A DNA stretch of 64,000 nucleotides from Pyrenophora tritici-repentis. Taxonomy: Eukaryota > Ascomycota > Dothideomycetes > Pleosporales > Pleosporaceae. This document shows, in pieces, positions 32,732-43,765 of the stretch. The notes below the pieces were generated by a model, which worked only from the letters and a program-made list of their open reading frames with translations, ran no database searches and was not told the DNA's origin. The translations under genes were made by a program, and so were the position numbers. The stretch covers positions 5,013,075-5,077,074 of the forward strand of contig NC_089391.1 in NCBI RefSeq assembly GCF_003171515.1. The letters run 5' to 3'. Position 1 is the first letter of the stretch. Each line of letters begins with the position of its first letter.

Positions 32732-34173
32732 ATGACGACATTTACCACCCGCGACGCGACCGTGACTTTACGCGACCAGTCAGACTACACCGGTTGGATG
32801 CTACAACTGCAAGCGCGTTGCATAGCACACAATATTTGGGATAAGATTGACCCAAAGACTACTACTCAGCCCCTCCGGAGGCCTACCGACCTTAGAATCC
32901 CAATCCTTGCTGACTACCAAGCAGCTTCTGGCATCGAAGAGCCAGGAAGACTTAGCGAACTATCGAACAGCGGACAGAAAGCGTTTAAAGAAGACCTCGA
33001 GTACTATCGCATGTCGATGGAGCAGTACAAAAGCGACCGACACCAATACGAAAAGGAGCAGTCAAGCTTCCAGCACATCATGACCCTGATTCAATCAAGC
33101 GTGTCACCGCACCTACTACGCACATGCTGTCTCCCAGACAAGACACTTCGCGAGTGGATTATAAACTTGAAGCTTACAGTTGGAGTGAGCGATCGCACCG
33201 AGAAGGAGCGAGCTAGAGAAAGATACCTAGCATCCCTCAAACCAATGAGGACCCCAAATCAATGGGACACGTGGCTGGCGGAATATGACCAAGCCGCCAC
33301 GGAAGCTGAAGTATACAGCGTACCAGAAGTGTCACAACTTGATGCGATGTCAAAGGACTTTCTGGTGGCCGTCCAGAAAACAGTACCTATCTGGGCCGTA
33401 AACTTCCAAGAGAACGGACGATGGGCAGCTGGGATGAGCCGAAAGGAGATGATGAATCGGTTCCGAGAGCACATGATGATGCACCATCCCCTTTTTAGAT
33501 CAGGGAAGCACAAAGCAGCTATGGCAGCTTACGATGAAAGCACACATGATGATACAACTCTCGCTGGAGGTGCATCCTACCCACAGTCCGCAACAATCAA
33601 TTAAGTGGGTCCTAGAAGGTTCAGATTGGATTGATTGATTACCGCTTTAAGCCTAGTAGTTACCTATAGGAGTTTAAGCCCTACCTAGATAGGTAAGTGG
33701 GTCTAGGAGAGTGACCGGATTGAATTGATTGTTGCGGAGTCTAATCCTACCAGCCACTGCGCGGGACGCCGAGCAGTGGGGTCACCGCGCCATCTACCAA
33801 CTTGAATCCGGGGAATACCTCGCAAACAAAGTATCGGGGACGTCCTCGTAAACAACCACAAACCTCACAAGCCATGAGAAAGCCAGCACAGAAGCGGTCC
33901 TCAGCGCAAAGTGAAGGGACTACCTCCGGGCAGAAATGCCCAGCGTGTTATCAATATCATGAACTCAGAGCATGCTACTATGTCAATCCAGACCTAGCGC
34001 CAGAGTGGTGGACACCAAATGAAGCTACAAATGAACTAGTACAGTTTAAATGTAAGAATGATACACAGCTGCAAGGGCTAATCCGCGGACAATGCAGATC
34101 CCGTACACGCACGCCAGCTCTGAAACAATCACATACACCAACGCCGGAGTACTCTCAGTCACCAATCGAATGA
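32732..34173 (+). pseudogene. Copia-2 Gag interrupted by a MITE
   Basis: Starts at the ATG 32732 in a CAAAATGA context. It is open to the MITE at 33582-33743. Taking out 170 bp (MITE plus duplication) restores frame to the TGA at 34171-34173. The N-terminal capsid-like region includes WMLQLQARCIAHNIWDKI and a long helical stretch; the distal part has the CPACYQYHELRAC knuckle. The same protein as in Copia-1. Confidence 0.9.
33582..33743 (+). mobile_element. 162-bp hAT-type MITE in Copia-2 gag
   Basis: CACAGTCCGCAACAATC...GATTGTTGCGGAGTCTA, with the 8-bp duplication ATCCTACC at 33574-33581 and 33744-33751. It is at the same place as the MITE in Copia-1. Confidence 0.93.
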
Positions 34174-34177
34174 CTAG
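34171..34177 (+). promoter_or_regulatory. TGACTAG readthrough context at gag-pol junction
   Basis: The only stop between gag and pol is TGA followed by CTAG, and pol continues in the same frame through the protease. TGA CTA is a well-known leaky stop context in eukaryotes, including fungi. The alternative is a CGA-to-TGA mutation that both copies share. Confidence 0.55.
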
Positions 34178-37100
34178 AAGGCCGAAAGATTACGGACGTA
34201 GACGCCGCGTTCACTACCATCGCACGGAGTGGGACAGCCGAGCACACGTACCCTCTCGCACGATCATTCATTCTTGATTCAGGAGCGACGTGCCACATCA
34301 CAAACAATCCAGATCGGATATACAACTACCGCCCGTCATCATTAGGAGACTACATATGGGCTGGTAGTATAAAGATTTGGATACGGGGATACGGGACCAC
34401 AGACATCACGCTGCAACATCAGCATAGGACAACAAAGCTAGTGCTGCGAGATGTGGCAATCTGCCCAGAGATCGTATGCAATCTAGTGTCCTTCCGACTG
34501 CTACGGCAGAGAGGAATCTGGTGGGATACCAAATCAAACCCAACCAACCTACGAGGACCAGACGATCAAGTTATTGGCAACCTCTTAGAAAATTTTGGCC
34601 AGTGGGTATTAGAGTACAATCCTCTAGCCCAGGCATTTGTCCACACAAAAGCCATCACAGCACGCACGCAGCGAGGACCAAAGAAGGCCTCAGCGATGCT
34701 GTGGCACAAGAGACTCGGCCACCCGGGACCAGCAGCAATCGAGCATCTCGTGCAGCAGTCTGAGGGGGTGCGAGTTCAAGGGGTGACGACAGTACAATGC
34801 GACTCCTGCGGAAGAGCCAAGTCCAAGAGACAGATACGACGCCTACCGCGAACAAACGACGAAGGCCCAGGAGAGCGACTTGCTATCGACTTCCATACAT
34901 ACGAAGTCCAGGCGATCACAAAAGAGAAGAGCCAAATGCTCATTACCGATCGTTTCTCAGGCCTCCAATGGGACTTATACTTTACCGACAACCGACAGCC
35001 AAGTCTATTATCCGGCTGCTCACAACTTTCTTCTCATTTATGAAGAACCATTACAATATATCCGTTAAGACCATAGAGTCTGACAACGAGATCACAACTG
35101 TTAAGCCAGATGTCGAGCGATGGCTGGCAACACAGGGCATCAGAGTCGAGCCCTCAGCCCCAGACACACAGGCACAAAACGGTGGAGCCGAGCGCTCAGG
35201 GGGTGTGAACAAGGAGAAGGCACGCGCAATGCGACTTGACGCCAATCTCTCTTGGGAATTGTGGCCAGAAATCACTCGAGCCGCAGTCTATCTCTACAAC
35301 AGAACCCCAAACTACAACAATCACTGGAAGACACCATACGAAGTCTTCTTCACACGAGTAGCTTTTAGCAACGGAATAGTCACATCTCTCCGAAAACCAA
35401 ACCTCACTCATCTTAAGGCATATGGCTGCAAAGCTTTCGCCATGACAGACGACACCCACAGAGGGAAGTCGCGCCTACAACGCCTCGACCCAAAGGCATG
35501 GATCGGATACCTAGTCGGATACCGGTCATCAAACATCTACCGAATCTGGATACCGTCACTCGCCAAAGTGATAAGCACTAGAGACGTTGTCTTCGACGAA
35601 CAGTCAATCTTCGATGGCAAAACCGAAGACCTAATGGACAACCTCATGCACAATACGCTAGAAGAAATCGCGACACACGTGAGGACCATTGAGCTGCCAA
35701 CACCAGCGCAGCAACCAGAGACGGAGTCTTTCTATGAGGACAGTCCACCGGAGGAGTCACTCGCTCAGGACAGCGAGGGCGACCAGCCAGGATACTATCA
35801 AGGGAGAAAAATCCGGGACAGCTACCCGACACCTCCGGCGACACCGCCACCCGCAGCGTTGCTCGCGCGGCTAATGGCAGGAGCATCGCTAGATGAGAAG
35901 GATCGACAAGGAACCCCTAAGACTGCCCCATGGGCAGCAGCGTTCATGGCGGGTACCCAGGCCGGAAAGGTTGGAGAATACAGAGGAGTAGCTATGGACA
36001 AGGCTGCGATTGTGAGAATGCTCGCCAAAGGCTTGAAGCCCCATCGCAGTCAGCTACCACCTCTGCCAACATGCCGAACTAAGCTTGAGGACCACCCAAT
36101 GGGAGAACTATTCAAAGAAGCAGAACAGTCCCATCTGGCAAGCCACCATCAAATGAACTCATGGACAGAGATCCCTATAAAGAAAATCAAGCAAACAGGA
36201 CAACAAATCCTGGACTGCATGTGGGTATACACCTACAAACTTGACAAGCATCACCGACTACTCAAGTGCAAGGCACGACTAGTCGTCCGCGGTGATCAGC
36301 AGCGAAACATCACATCGCAAGACACCTACGCGGCAACACTCGCAAGCCGGTCGTTCCGAATGCTAACCGCAATTGCGGCAAAGTACGACCTAGAGCTCAA
36401 ACAGTACGACGTGACAAACGCCTTCGTGCATGCGACAATAGACCGAGAAGTATTCATGAGAATGCCACGCGGCCATCAGAAGCCAGGTACTATACTCAAG
36501 CTTAACAAGGCATTGTATGGACTGCGCATATCCCCGCTCCTCTGGCAGAAAGAGTTCACAAGCACTCTCAAAGAACTCGGTTTCCAAGAAGTACCGCACG
36601 AGCCCTGCTGTCTCATCAAAGGCGGCATCATTATCTTCTTCTACGTGGACGACATCATACTAGCATACCACAAAGACATGGAGCAATCCGCCCAGCAGGC
36701 AATTGCCCGCCTACAGGAGAAGTACCTCTTCACAGGAGGAAATGACCTACAATGGTTCCTCGGCGTCGAGATCATCAGAGATCGCAAATCAAGGACGATC
36801 CAACTGTCGCAGGCGGCCTACGCAGACAAGATCAGTAGACTGGCCGACCGTACCGACATTAGACACGACACGCCGATGGCGACTGCCGAGCTACTCCCTA
36901 GAGATGGGCTCGCCTGCCCATCAGAGATCAACAAATACCAGCGCAAGATAGGCTCACTCCTCTTCGCAGCTGTAACTACCAGACCAGACATCGCCTTTGC
37001 GACGTCGCGGCTCGCCCGCTTTCTCTCCAATCCAGGACTAGAGCACCACAACGCTGCCGACCGTGTTCTTCTATATCTACTAGCGACAAAACACCTCGCG

Positions 37101-37679
37101 CTACAACTTGGAGGAGGCACTGGACTGCAGATAGCCAGCGACGCCTCCTTTGCCGACAATACCCTAGACAGGAAGAGCTCACAAGGCTACGCGATTAAGC
37201 TCTTTAATGGACTCATCGCATGGAAAGCAAACAAACAAGACACTGTTACAACATCAACGACAGAAGCCGAGCTTCTCGCCCTGTCTCAAGTGGCTAAGGA
37301 AGCTCTATTCCTGTCCCGTCTCCTCAAGGAGCTGAACATCCAGCTTGACACCCCTAGTATCACTATTCAATGCGACAACAAACAGACTATTCGCCTAGTC
37401 ACCGAGGAGGTCTCAAAGCTTCAAACCAAACTCAGACATGTCGACATACACAATCACTGGATCAGACAGGAGGTGTCGACAGGCCGGATCTCCGTAGAGT
37501 ACATACCTACCGCGGATATGATCGCCGACGGTCTCACCAAATCATTGCCACCAAACAAATGGCCAGAATTCCTAGAACAACTAGGACTAGTCCCCGCTAA
37601 GGAAATCCTGGCGAGAAACTCGGCACCGCTCGAAGAAATTCAAGAGAAACTTGAAAATCTCGTGGTAAGCCTTGAGTAG
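34174..37679 (+). pseudogene. Copia-2 Pol: protease, integrase, reverse transcriptase, RNase H
   Basis: Follows gag in frame after TGA. Protease LDSGATCH is at about 34276. The integrase zinc region LWHKRLGHPG is near 34700, and its catalytic acids are in AIDFHTYE, IESDNE and GGAERSGG. RT has YAATLASRSFRML, ALYGLRISPLLW and FYVDDI near 36640; RNase H has SDASFAD and TSTTEAELLAL. One frame break lies at about 34993-34998 (CGACAG), equivalent to one missing base, between two integrase catalytic residues. As in Copia-1, this leaves a long distal frame of about 880 residues. It is otherwise full length and ends at the TAG at 37677. Confidence 0.92.
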
Positions 37680-37729
37680 GACTAAGTGCCCAGCTTGCAA
37701 GCGTGAAGAGCGTCCAAGCTGAAGGGGTG

Positions 37730-37946
37730 TGTCAGATAATAGCACTGTTGAAGATGAGAGCGTACAGACGCTGGGTTAGACTAGCGCGACCCGGCATCTG
37801 AGAGAGCCAATCGGATCACAGGAAGGCTTGGCACCCCCCAGGTGTGCCCACAACCGTAGACAGAACCAACAAAACAATCAACAATCAATATCATCACCAT
37901 TATTACCTATTTCATCAGTATTCCAGATGAGAGTGAATATCTGACA
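37730..37946 (+). repeat. Copia-2 3' LTR
   Basis: 217 bp identical to the 5' LTR and preceded by the polypurine tract GAAGGGGTG. Confidence 0.94.
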
Positions 37947-38080
37947 CTACTACTAATAGTGCCAGCTTCTCAATAAATAATAATAATAAGAGTGTCCGTT
38001 AGACTGGCAATCTGCTGCAGTATAAGCTGCAAAGCAGAGTTCGGCTCCTTAGTAGTCATAGTTAGTGTGACGCAACGTAA

Positions 38081-38736
38081 TGTCACGAGAGACTACTGTT
38101 ACGATTACAAGGAGGAGAACAAGCAACAACGGCAGGACAACGTTGAAGGCGGGGCACAGCGGGTAAGCTCGTGCCGCGCAGTCACGTGACCTGCCCTCCA
38201 GGCTTGGCAACACCTCCCAGTGTATCCATGGAGGGCGTTGACCTCCATGGAAGGCAAGGAGGGCAGACCTCAACATGGAGGGCACACTCACTATATAATA
38301 GTAAGCAATGAGCCCTTACGGTTCATTGTGTTCAACTTCGAAATCTAAGGATTAGTACTTGATTCTCAACTCCCCGTATATTACATCGATCTACCAACCG
38401 TGCTATACAACCTCGTGTCCATCGCATCACTCTATCCCCGAGAACCAACCCAAGATCATCTTCGGACGACCTTCACAACTACGTCGCAGTCGAACACAGA
38501 CAGAAGATAGTCTTGCAGTTCTTTATTGATCGTAGTTACTATCTAGTGTAGATACAAGACGTTGCGTAAGGAAACAGAACAGGTTCAAGTTGCGGTGAGC
38601 AGATATAAGCGGGGCCTGTGCGCCTAGCGCGGGGCCTGTGCTGATCTTAGCTAATCAACAGATGCCGGGTGCTTACAGGAGCACCTAGCGTCTATAGCCG
38701 TTCAGGTGTCAGGGAATTAGGGTGATTACCGTGACA
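38081..38736. repeat. Possible 656-bp solo LTR
   Basis: The segment opens TGTCACG and closes CGTGACA, an inverted pair of the kind that bounds LTRs, and has a TATA-like motif at about 38291. No 5-bp duplication flanks it (CGTAA against TAGAG) and no internal element region is nearby, so the call is tentative. The 105 bases before it hold an AAT run and nothing recognisable. Confidence 0.3.
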
Positions 38737-39582
38737 TAGAGTAGGCGCTAGTGCTAAAGAGCAGTGTGGTAGACAGAAAGAGATGTAGCAGCGAGCTCTT
38801 GTAGTAGGAAAGTAGTTTTTTAGTTTTATAGAGTAGCTCTCTCTATTAGTTTTGTCGGTATATGAGGTCGGTATAACGAGTCGGTTTGGGGGGTTCGGTA
38901 GGTAGAGCGTTCAGTGGTGTAGGCATGTATATTGGATCTATTACAACAATCATAGATTATACATCTAGTGCCTTGTCGGTAGTTTGCTCGTGAGTGTGCT
39001 GGTGAACTACAGCAGGTGCTAGAGCTGTTCGGTATAGGGGGTCGGTATATCGTGTCGGTTTGGGGCGTTCGGTAGGTAGGGCGTTCGGTGGTGTAGGCAA
39101 TTGTATACAGGGATCTATTTACAATCATAGTAGATCTATACATCTACTGCCTTGTCGATAGTTTGCTCGTGAGTGTGCTGGTGAACTACAGCAGGTGCTA
39201 GAGCTGTTCGGTATAGGGGGTCGGTATATCGAGTTGGTTTAGGGAGTTCGGTTATAGATGACGTCTAGATATATAGACCTATTGCTTTACAGTAATAGAA
39301 CTATATACCTAAGGAAGAGCCGTTGCTCTGTCGATTTCGTATAGGGTGCCTTCGATCGAACATCTAAAATCAGTTGGCGCACGGGCCACTTGCAGAGATT
39401 TCTCTCAACTAAGGCCAGGTAACAACTCTGTCAAAGTTGCAGCGGCCAGCGCGCCCGCCACAACGCCTGCACGCAAAAGCAGACGTTGGAAACTGATTCT
39501 AGGAAGGCATTTCAATGGAATTGAGATGAAAAAAGGGTGATCCAGGACCTTTTTGTCATCTCGAAAAGTTGGTGTTCGATGA
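38737..39582 (-). repeat. SINE-like repeat with minisatellite, copy A (shortened)
   Basis: Diverged copy of the repeats at 43766 and 46955. From the GCTAAAGAGCAGTGTGG block it runs through about two internal units rich in TCGGTATA and TTCGG, to the conserved end block finishing GGTGTTCGATGA. The (AAT)n end and its neighbouring 200 bp are missing. It has no protein. Confidence 0.7.
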
Positions 39583-39650
39583 TTTGAAGCTGGTAGAGTA
39601 GCGCTACATTGAGCAATTGTACGTTAAGATAAGAGAAGTGCGTAAACTTG

Positions 39651-39864
39651 TGTCAGATATTCACTCTTATCCGGAATACTAATGAAATAGGCAACAATAT
39701 TGATAGATGATGATGATTGATTGTGTTATGTTCTGTCCACGGTTTGTGGGCTCACCTAGGGGGTGCCAAGCCTTACTGTGGTCTGATTGGCTCTCACAGA
39801 TGCCGGGTCGCACTAGCATCACCCAGCTTCTGTACGCTCTCATCAACAGTGCTATTATCTGACA
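39651..39864 (-). repeat. Solo copia LTR
   Basis: 214-bp diverged relative of the Copia-1/2 LTR (TGTCAGATATTC...TTATCTGACA), with the 5-bp duplication ACTTG (39646-39650, 39865-39869). A solo LTR arises by recombination between the two LTRs of one element. It lies 46 bp beyond the stop codon of the neighbouring gene and shows more differences than the intact copies, so it is older. Confidence 0.92.
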
Positions 39865-39910
39865 ACTTGGTAGGTGCGGCGCTCGCTTGTACCGGTATAG
39901 TAACTGTTTC

Positions 39911-40597
39911 TTAAGAGCTGTTAAGAGCAGCATTTTGACGAGTGTCTACGTACTTTTCGGTAACATACTCTAAAAATGTCTTGCCGCAATGCTTTATATG
40001 ACCCTCATTGTCATATCTTGCTTCAACCACCGTGCCTATAAGCCTAGACCGATACTGCTTCCTCCAGTAGTAGACACAGTGCACTATGTGCCACTCATTC
40101 GTAGTATGATAAAATTTGTTCGTATCCGCAATGAGGCCCACCTCGGAAGGTACTATAGGTATAGTACCATTGCTGTCTGCAAAATAATCCCAAGCGCCGC
40201 CAGGCCCTGGACCTGCCTGGTCGAATTCAGCCGACAATTCTTTATCACGACACCAATCGGGGAGCCAGGCGGAAGCCAATAAGTCGTATTGACAGCCCAT
40301 AGCTGTTGCTTCAGCAACAGAGCGTCCGCAATAGCATGAGTTGTCCTTCTTAGAAGTAAAGGCGTCGTGTGCACGTTGCACTAGGTCCGCCAGGCCGTAC
40401 AGCGCGAGGGCAACAATGAACGACTTCCATACCAAGGCAACAATTCGAATCGTCGAGTATTCAGATGGCCTTCGTGCACAATCTAACTCAAGTGGCTCCA
40501 ACTCTCCGCTGCCCTCATCCAGCCGTTCTCCTTCAGGTTGATCATCTCCTGTAAGTTTTTTGTACGTGGACAACGATGTCAACATCTTAGGTTGCAA
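39911..40597 (-). CDS. HxxHC-motif single-pass membrane protein, paralogue
   Basis: 228 residues, start ATG at 40597. It shares the plan of the protein at 420-1109: acidic cytosolic N-terminus, one hydrophobic span at about residues 49-66, CYCG motif, SAWLPDWCRD, FDQAGPGPGGAWDYFAD, and the HxxHC pair HIVHC and HIKHC. The HxxHC pair resembles UstYa/DUF3328 proteins; a chemical role cannot be assigned. Intact frame. Its 3' end is close to the solo copia LTR at 39651-39864, which could supply a terminator. Both paralogues run toward the left and sit in repeat-rich sequence, so they may have been duplicated with it. Confidence 0.72.
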   Translation of the reverse strand: MQPKMLTSLSTYKKLTGDDQPEGERLDEGSGELEPLELDCARRPSEYSTIRIVALVWKSFIVALALYGLADLVQRAHDAFTSKKDNSCYCGRSVAEATAMGCQYDLLASAWLPDWCRDKELSAEFDQAGPGPGGAWDYFADSNGTIPIVPSEVGLIADTNKFYHTTNEWHIVHCVYYWRKQYRSRLIGTVVEARYDNEGHIKHCGKTFLEYVTEKYVDTRQNAALNSS

Positions 40598-42164
40598 TAT
40601 TGCTGACGAATAAGTAGTAGGCTTTCTATTATTTACCTAAGAAGCATAGAAATATTATAAGCTAGCGAAATCTGCGGATTGATAGGGATATCATACCAAC
40701 AGGGAAGCCAATATAAGAATGGCGTCAGGGTTCAGCAGTTCAGTGTGCCCGGAAGCAAGACATGAAATAAGCGGCCTACAATTGACAAATTAAAATCTTA
40801 GTAATTTCGTTTCTAGATGCACATACAGACTAAGTCTATTGTAAAATGGTGAAACAACGCTCTTCAATAGAACCTTTGTTCCTGATTGTGTTAAGAGTGA
40901 TAAACTTATTGGAGATGAAACAGTGATGTAAAGGTTGAGTCAGGACGGATGTTATATTATATCAGATAAGAATTGTACAGGAGGCTTGCGAGGAACTTAG
41001 AAGGCCGCGTCAGTACCTGCATAGGGGTGGATACGGAAATTAAACACGGCACGTACTGTGCATAGTTTGACTTAGGCCCAGGACCTAGAGAGAAGGATCC
41101 CTGCTCGTGGCAAACTTTACGTAGTGACACTGTAACTTACCTATGTCATAAGACAGTTTTCGGCATTTCTACGGAGACATTGACTCTTCTTTACTTCTAG
41201 CGTGGCAAGCTCTTGCAGCCGACTGGCTTACTAACAAGCATCTAGGCATCTCATTTATAGTTCCGTAAAAGCCCGGAACATTGTTATCCAATCTTCATGT
41301 CACGGCGCTGATCCGAAAGATTACGCCAAGAGCCGCTTGGCACAGAAGCCAGGCTATTACTAGCCTCCGCTAGAAGCCGAGCTGGTCAAGACCAAGTGAG
41401 CATGCAAAGCAAGCCAATCTAGCCTTCCTAAGTGTAGGGTAATCATTACTTGCATGTACAATCGTTTGACTCCGAGAGCGACGTGACACTAGTGTTATGG
41501 ATCGAACCGACAACCTCGCTAAACAAGACGCTAGTACCGAATTAGGCACTAGCGTAAGGCTCGTGCGGGAACGACACCCTTCTTGACCGGCCCGGCTTCA
41601 AGCCGAGGCAAGCAGACTTGTCAACAAGCAAGAAGCTTGATAAGTTTTGCTTGTTTTGATTGCTTGTAATTAAGTCAATTAAGTCAATTATTGCTGAGAT
41701 TTTCAAGAAAAGCGGGGGCTACGACGGATCGAATTAGGGTCGCAGCGAATCGATTCGTGTTACTCTAGGGGTCCAACAGTGCGGCACTCGTCAACAGGGA
41801 ACTAGGAACTAAGAGTAGTGACCATAAATCAATACTTCTTCCAAAGATCATGTCGTAATACTATTGTCTAATCTTACCAAAGCAAAGATCTCCTACCTCT
41901 ACGTCACTTACAAGAAACTCCTCAGTCTTCTAACCTTGGCCCTTGCTCAAATCGTCAAGACGTGGGTTTAAGGGAGCATGAGTGGGTCCGGAAGCTGGCG
42001 GAACTTGGTGTTCGCGCTCAATCTTCTTGTTGGGACTGCGGGGCTCCGGATCAACCGGATATTTCTTGCCGTGATCTTTAGAGATACTTAGGCTTTTAAC
42101 AAGAGAAGCGGGGGCTACGACGGATCGAATTAGGACCGCCGCGGATCGAACTAGGACCGTGATA
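40598..42164. other. Spacer with repeat fragments
   Basis: No gene is supported. Near 41497 the sequence TGTTATGGATCGAAC resembles the start of the Gypsy-1 LTR and may be a fragment of a related LTR. Near 41626 the motif TTGTCAACAAGC resembles hAT ends in this window. GGGGGCTACGACGGATCGAATTAGG-type sequence occurs twice, near 41714 and 42109. Confidence 0.4.
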
Positions 42165-42708
42165 CAGAGGTGCCTTTCAAAAGTTATTGCTGACAGGGGG
42201 GTCTCCTATTTGACCGAGAAACTACCGAAATACAGACAGATCAGTCTCCACGAACTCTTGGCAGGCCTCTGCCTTCCTTGTACTCATTCCCACCTTCAAG
42301 TTCAATAATCTTTTGAACATGGATAGGAATTCTCTCTATCCATGCCTGAATCTGTGACTGTGGGAGATCACTCCAGGCCTGCTCCCATGCTTTTGTGGCC
42401 TCTCCTCTACTCTTTGGAGCTCCTTTCTTGGTAGTTCTTCTCTTTAACCATGGCCAGGCTGGCTCAATAGCGTTGAGATCAGGTGAGTTACCACACCAGA
42501 AGAGCTTCTCCACACTCTCTCGTTGATAGATAATATTCTGGGCCTGGTGAGCATGAGAGGGAGCCTTATCTTCTTGAACAAGAGTACCTGGCCTCTCTCT
42601 CATACACTCCTTAGCAAAGGGGATAAGCTTCGGGAGAAGAACCTCAGTCTGATACCGCCACCAATCAATGCCACCTTTATCATTACCACGAGTGAGCTTC
42701 CCATTCTC

Positions 42709-42866
42709 CAGAGATGTCAACAAGCAAGTCAAGCTGGCTTGATTCTTATCGATTGCAGATCACAGACCATTCTCTGGGACGTGCCACTGTGCACGAGCCT
42801 CTATATTGTCTGTGATCTGCAATCGATAAGAATCAAGCCAGCTTGACTTGCTTGTTGACATCTCTG
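42709..42866. mobile_element. 158-bp foldback hAT-type MITE
   Basis: Bounded by CAGAGATGTCAACAAGC and its reverse complement; the inverted arms extend for more than 50 bp around a loop of about 40-50 bases. The 8-bp duplication CCATTCTC is at 42701-42708 and 42867-42874. It differs in sequence from the 162/128-bp family, but duplication length and the CAG start again indicate hAT. The TGTCAACAAGC end motif is shared with sequence near the hAT transposase fossil at 45484. Confidence 0.9.
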
Positions 42867-43543
42867 CCATTCTCCTTAGTCCATCTCCATTGAGGAGCTC
42901 TACCAGGCTTATTCCTTAAGCCTATCCTCTTCATGCCTATAGTAAGCTCCCACTCCTCTCTCATAATAGGCTCTAGGATCTTATTCATCTCTTCAATCTT
43001 AAGAGCTGCTTCTCTCTTCTCTTGGGCTGTCTCTGGCCTCCATACATGAAAGGGACCTTTGTAATTATACGTGAAGCAGCCCCAGAACATAAACTCAGAG
43101 TATCCCTTCCACCTCTCTCGTATCACAGATCTTGTAAGAGCCTCATCTGCCTTTCTCCACACCCGATACCCACCACGGCGGTGGTTCAGTACGACAGAGG
43201 TCTCATCTGACCAGATAACGTTCTTCCAGTCCTCAAGAGTCCAGTGCTGACGAGCGAGACACCAGGTAAGTCTATCTTGTCTCATCTTCTTCGTCAACCC
43301 AGGCTTCCTCGTCGGCTTCGTCTTCTTGTATCCTGCTGCCTTGAGGACTCTCCACACCGTGGTAGGAGAGACGTCGTAACCGTAGAGACTAAGATCACCA
43401 GCTATGTCAGCACAGCTCTTCTCTCGTCCATAACGGTCACGGCGTACTTTGTCAACAGTAGGTTCATGGATAGCCTCTTGTTTACGTGGGCGGCCTGAGC
43501 GAGGAGCATCTTCAAGGTGTTCAGGAAGAACCTTTAGGGTTGG

Positions 43544-43705
43544 CACAGTCCGCAACAATCAATTAAGTGGGTCCTAGAAGGTTCAGATTGGATTGATTGA
43601 TTACCGCTTTAAGCCTAGTAGTTACCTATAGGAGTTTAAGCCCTACCTAGATAGGTAAGTGGGTCTAGGAGAGTGACCGGATTGAATTGATTGTTGCGGA
43701 GTCTA
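43544..43705 (+). mobile_element. 162-bp hAT-type MITE in Tc1-like transposase
   Basis: Same sequence as the copies at 4392 and 33582, with the 8-bp duplication AGGGTTGG (43536-43543, 43706-43713). It lies in the part encoding the DNA-binding region of the transposase. Confidence 0.93.
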
Positions 43706-43765
43706 AGGGTTGGTCCATTTGGCTCAAAGCCTCGAAGGCAGGCTCGGCTGAAGATAGCGTCGATA

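Larger units (their letters stand above)
32480..37946 (+). mobile_element. Copia-2, complete Ty1/copia element
   Basis: 5467-bp plus-strand element with identical 217-bp LTRs and the 5-bp duplication CTACT (32475-32479, 37947-37951). The order is primer-binding site, gag (with MITE), TGA, pol, polypurine tract. Predicted proteins are identical to those of Copia-1 across gag and pol, including the MITE and the integrase frame break. The LTR differs from that of Copia-1 by one T, so each element has its own matched LTR pair. Confidence 0.95.
32271..37975 (+). repeat. Solo-LTR-like repeat, copy C, split by Copia-2
   Basis: TGTTGAGAATACAG at 32271 to CATACTACT at 32479, then from ACTAATAGTG at 37952 to CTCAATA at 37975. 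It totals about 233 bp. It sits in an AAT microsatellite that is present on both sides, as expected for a target duplication in that tract. Copia-2 interrupts it 16 bp away from the point used by Copia-1 in copy B. Confidence 0.78.

Noticed and set aside
38081..38736. Confident solo LTR call
   Set aside because: The TGTCACG/CGTGACA ends are suggestive, but no target duplication or matching internal element is present; kept only as a low-confidence repeat.
38980..39340. tRNA or 5S-derived SINE head in the SINE-like repeat
   Set aside because: I could not find a convincing pair of A and B boxes; only a weak GTTCGA-type match is present.
41490..41600. Complete LTR related to Gypsy-1
   Set aside because: Only the first few dozen bases resemble the Gypsy-1 LTR start; no end, duplication or partner is visible.
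42833..43558. Two separate transposase genes at 42241-42732 and 42833-43558
   Set aside because: They are one gene split by a 158-bp MITE; frame is restored when the MITE and one 8-bp duplication are removed.
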